A DNA stretch of 7,444 nucleotides from Planctomycetota bacterium (GTDB lineage: Bacteria > Planctomycetota > Phycisphaerae > SM23-33), in the NCBI GenBank assembly GCA_003644335.1, contig QNCB01000050.1:1-7444 (forward strand), in the 5' to 3' direction. The translations under genes and the position numbers were made by a program. The notes beneath the pieces are model-generated. The model was not told the DNA's origin, ran no database searches, and saw only the letters and a program-made list of their open reading frames with translations. This document shows, one piece after another, positions 5,970 to 7,444 of the stretch; position 1 is the stretch's first letter, and the number at the start of each line of letters is the position of its first letter.

Positions 5970-6062
5970 AATGTAGCACAGTCACCCTCGGCTGTGTTGA
6001 ACTTGCTGTATTTCCGGTGTTTTTTACACGACCTTCCCAGCCGAGGGCGGCTAGGCTGCATT
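5970..6062. repeat. Long imperfect inverted repeat, 29-bp arms
   Basis: The left arm 5970-5998 and the reverse complement of the right arm 6034-6062 agree at 21 of 29 positions, including a perfect 10-bp core CCCTCGGCTG (5985-5994) paired with CAGCCGAGGG (6038-6047). The arms start with AATG and are separated by 35 bp that contain a small GTGT/ACAC hairpin. The element has the form of a MITE- or REP-like repeat, or of a long RNA hairpin in the sigma gene leader. No flanking target duplication was recognised. Confidence 0.55.
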
Positions 6063-6063
6063 T

Positions 6064-6092
6064 TTGCAATTGGCTCAAATTTGTTTTAAAGA
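6064..6092 (+). promoter_or_regulatory. Weak candidate promoter of the sigma/anti-sigma operon
   Basis: TTGCAA (6064-6069), a 17-bp spacer, then TAAAGA (6087-6092). The match to the housekeeping consensus is moderate for the -35 and poor for the -10. It directly follows the right arm of the inverted repeat. No ECF-type AAC/CGT promoter was seen, so self-activation is not supported. Confidence 0.22.
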
Positions 6093-6115
6093 TTGCTAAC
6101 CAATAGGTTTTACAG

Positions 6116-6730
6116 GTGTCTAAGGGCGTGGAGAATAAGGCTGATATGGTGCAAGAGCCTACTGACGGGCAACTTGTGTTTCGCGTGCGTGGTGGCCAGG
6201 CTGCTGCGTTTGACGAGCTTGTCCGTCGATATCAGCGGCAGGCGGCGGCGGTGGCCTATCGCCTGCTTAACAATCGGGACGATACTATGGAAGTGTCGCA
6301 AGAGGCTTTTCTGCGGGCATACGACAAGCTCGACACGCTCGACAAGCCCGAGCGGTTCGGCCCATGGCTGATGAGGATACTCAGCAACCTGGCGTTGAAT
6401 CGGCGGCGATCGCGGAGCCTGCGGAAGATGGCATCGCTGGACGCACCCCTTCGCGGGGCTGACGGCGATGGCAGGGCGGACTGGACCGACCCGCCGGACG
6501 CGAACATGCCCACGCCGTTGGCCCAGGCGGCTGGGGCTGATATGCGGGAGCTGTTAGCCCGGGCGATAGATGAATTACCGGAGATGCAAAAGCAGGCGCT
6601 GGTAATGTTCAGCCTGCAAAAGATGCCACAGAAACAGGTAGCGGAGATATTGGACTGTAGCGTCGAAGCGGTGAAGTGGCACGTTTTCACAGCTAGGAAA
6701 AAGCTGAAGGACAAGTTGGCTGATTTATAG
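6116..6730 (+). CDS. ECF-family RNA polymerase sigma factor
   Basis: A 204-residue sigma-70-family factor with only regions 2 and 4, as usual for ECF sigmas. Region 2 spans about 28-101: AAFDELVRRYQ, then DDTMEVSQEAFLRAYDKLD (the -10 recognition and melting area, where DAEDLVQE is more usual) and PERFGPWLMRILSNLALNRRR. A linker (about 102-140) is rich in Asp, Gly and Pro. Region 4 spans about 145-202, with IDELPEMQKQALVMFSLQKM and the helix-turn-helix QKQVAEILDCSVEAVKWHVF followed by TARKKLKDKL. It directs RNA polymerase to a specific promoter set, probably in response to a stress sensed through the anti-sigma encoded 30 bp downstream. The GTG at 6116 has a TAGG eight bases upstream; a GTG at 6128 and the ATG at 6146 (AAGG five bases before) are alternatives that leave both domains intact. 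Target genes cannot be told from this sequence. Confidence 0.9.
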   Translation: MSKGVENKADMVQEPTDGQLVFRVRGGQAAAFDELVRRYQRQAAAVAYRLLNNRDDTMEVSQEAFLRAYDKLDTLDKPERFGPWLMRILSNLALNRRRSRSLRKMASLDAPLRGADGDGRADWTDPPDANMPTPLAQAAGADMRELLARAIDELPEMQKQALVMFSLQKMPQKQVAEILDCSVEAVKWHVFTARKKLKDKLADL

Positions 6731-6760
6731 TTGGGCGAAATAATTTCAAGGGTTCGTATC

Positions 6761-7390
6761 ATGGTTGATAAGCGAGAGACAAATTGGGAGTTTCAGATAA
6801 GTCAATATCTGGATGGCCTGCTTGACGGGCCTGCCTTGGCCAGGTTGCAGGCGCGTCTTGAGGAAGACCCGCAGCTGCGCGAAACGCTACGACAATATCA
6901 GCTGATGCAGGAGCAGCTTGACGCTCTGGGGCGAGAGGATTTGGCTATAGACTTCGACGCTCAGCGGGCGGAGATAATGGCTGAGGTTCGTCGGCGACGG
7001 ACTCGTGGCTCATGGCGAGCCCGAGCGGTCAGGCCTGTGCTGATAGCTTTGTCGGTAGCAGCGGTGGTGGTGGTAGCTTGGGGAGTTTTAACCATCGCCC
7101 GCTGGACTCTGCCAGGCCAGGCTGGTCGGGTGGAATCCGTAGCTCTCAGGCCTGCCGCTCTTCAGCAGGGGCAGGCGGTCGCGTCTGTGGTAGGCCCGTT
7201 AGTGGATAACATCAAAGGTGTCGTCAGCGTCCAGGCCAGGCGAATGCAAGCATCGCCAAGCAACCCGGCTAAGTCAAGCCCAGCTGGCTTGGTCGTGGTG
7301 TCGGTAGGCGCGACGGGGCAGGCGGAAGAATGCGAAACAAAAGAGAGCCAAGCCCTGCCACCCAACGATACGGACACGTATTGGTTCTAG
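6761..7390 (+). CDS. Single-TM anti-sigma factor without zinc motif
   Basis: A 209-residue membrane protein directly behind the ECF sigma gene, with a 30-bp gap. The cytoplasmic N-terminus (about 10-60) contains ISQYLDGLLDG and a helix with LQARLEEDPQLRETLRQY, the pattern of anti-sigma domains that hold ECF sigmas. A basic stretch (RRRRTRGSWRAR, 77-88) precedes one transmembrane helix (92-111, PVLIALSVAAVVVVAWGVLT), so about 95 residues lie outside the cytoplasm; these are low in recognisable structure and end DTDTYWF. The HxxxCxxC zinc motif of the ZAS class is absent: the only cysteine is C191, in the outer domain. Expected role: sequesters the sigma until a periplasmic signal releases it, possibly by proteolysis. 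The ATG at 6761 is chosen for AAGGG eight bases upstream; a TTG at 6731 is in frame but poorly supported. Confidence 0.8.
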   Translation: MVDKRETNWEFQISQYLDGLLDGPALARLQARLEEDPQLRETLRQYQLMQEQLDALGREDLAIDFDAQRAEIMAEVRRRRTRGSWRARAVRPVLIALSVAAVVVVAWGVLTIARWTLPGQAGRVESVALRPAALQQGQAVASVVGPLVDNIKGVVSVQARRMQASPSNPAKSSPAGLVVVSVGATGQAEECETKESQALPPNDTDTYWF

Positions 7391-7394
7391 AAAA

Positions 7395-7429
7395 AGTAAT
7401 CAGTAATCAGTTGTCAGTAATCAGTAAAA
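7395..7429. repeat. Period-7 tandem array, unit AGTAATC
   Basis: Heptamers AGTAATC (7395), AGTAATC (7402), AGTTGTC (7409), AGTAATC (7416) and AGTAAAA (7423) run in phase right after the anti-sigma stop codon, followed by an A-rich tail to the window end. Too short and direct for a CRISPR, and no hairpin with a T tract on the plus strand for a terminator. Confidence 0.75.
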
Positions 7430-7444
7430 ACAAAAAAACAGAAA

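Larger units (their letters stand above)
5775..6115. other. 341-bp spacer between the RACo-like gene and the ECF sigma gene
   Basis: No convincing gene on either strand. It holds a period-7 repeat just after the stop (5786-5806), a long imperfect inverted repeat (5970-6062) and a possible weak promoter for the sigma gene. The 5807-5969 stretch is AT-rich and shows nothing I can name. No clear intrinsic terminator follows the RACo-like gene. Confidence 0.6.

Noticed and set aside
5836..6078. Minus-strand 80-codon frame in the spacer before the sigma gene
   Set aside because: It spans both arms of the inverted-repeat element, and its residues look like translated non-coding DNA.
6256..6762. 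Minus-strand 168-codon frame antisense to the sigma gene
   Set aside because: It is a low-complexity Ser/Arg-rich shadow of a clear ECF sigma on the plus strand.

Overview
The window looks like chromosomal DNA from an anaerobic planctomycete, most likely of the Phycisphaerae/Sedimentisphaerales kind. This is inferred from the gene set (a DUF1570 zinc-peptidase-like exported protein, an ECF sigma with a one-TM anti-sigma, a RACo-like corrinoid activator and LarB), from frequent GTG/TTG starts, and from AT-rich spacers full of short degenerate repeats between GC-richer genes. No rRNA, tRNA, CRISPR array, transposase or phage gene is visible. Taxonomy cannot be proven from the sequence alone.

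Layout. Positions 1-276 (minus) hold the N-terminal third of larB, running off the left edge. A 378-bp spacer (277-654) carries a heptamer array, dyads and a 9-bp-period repeat. Then come two co-directional minus-strand genes: a secreted DUF1570/HEXXH protein (655-1893) and, upstream of it, a soluble GGDEF diguanylate cyclase (1938-3170). A small membrane-anchored coiled-coil protein (3334-3627, plus) diverges from the cyclase. A possible 74-aa minus-strand membrane protein (3677-3901) lies in the next gap. A 2Fe-2S/ASKHA corrinoid-activator protein (4104-5774, plus) follows, behind a promoter region rich in dyad symmetry. After a 341-bp spacer with a long imperfect inverted repeat comes an ECF sigma factor (6116-6730) and its anti-sigma (6761-7390). 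The window ends in another heptamer repeat.

How the genes relate. The sigma/anti-sigma pair is a clear functional module: a cytoplasmic sigma held by a membrane protein whose N-terminal domain lacks the usual zinc ligands. The RACo-like protein would use ATP and a 2Fe-2S cluster to re-reduce Co(II) corrinoid in a methyltransferase system, but no partner methyltransferase is in the window. LarB belongs to nickel-pincer cofactor synthesis. The cyclase and the DUF1570 gene may be co-transcribed. The other neighbours show no obvious shared pathway.

I found no convincing new multi-gene system. The least ordinary signal is in the spacers: period-7 tandem arrays in four gaps, three of them on the related unit AATYCGA, a 9-bp-period repeat present twice, and a 93-bp inverted-repeat element before the sigma gene.
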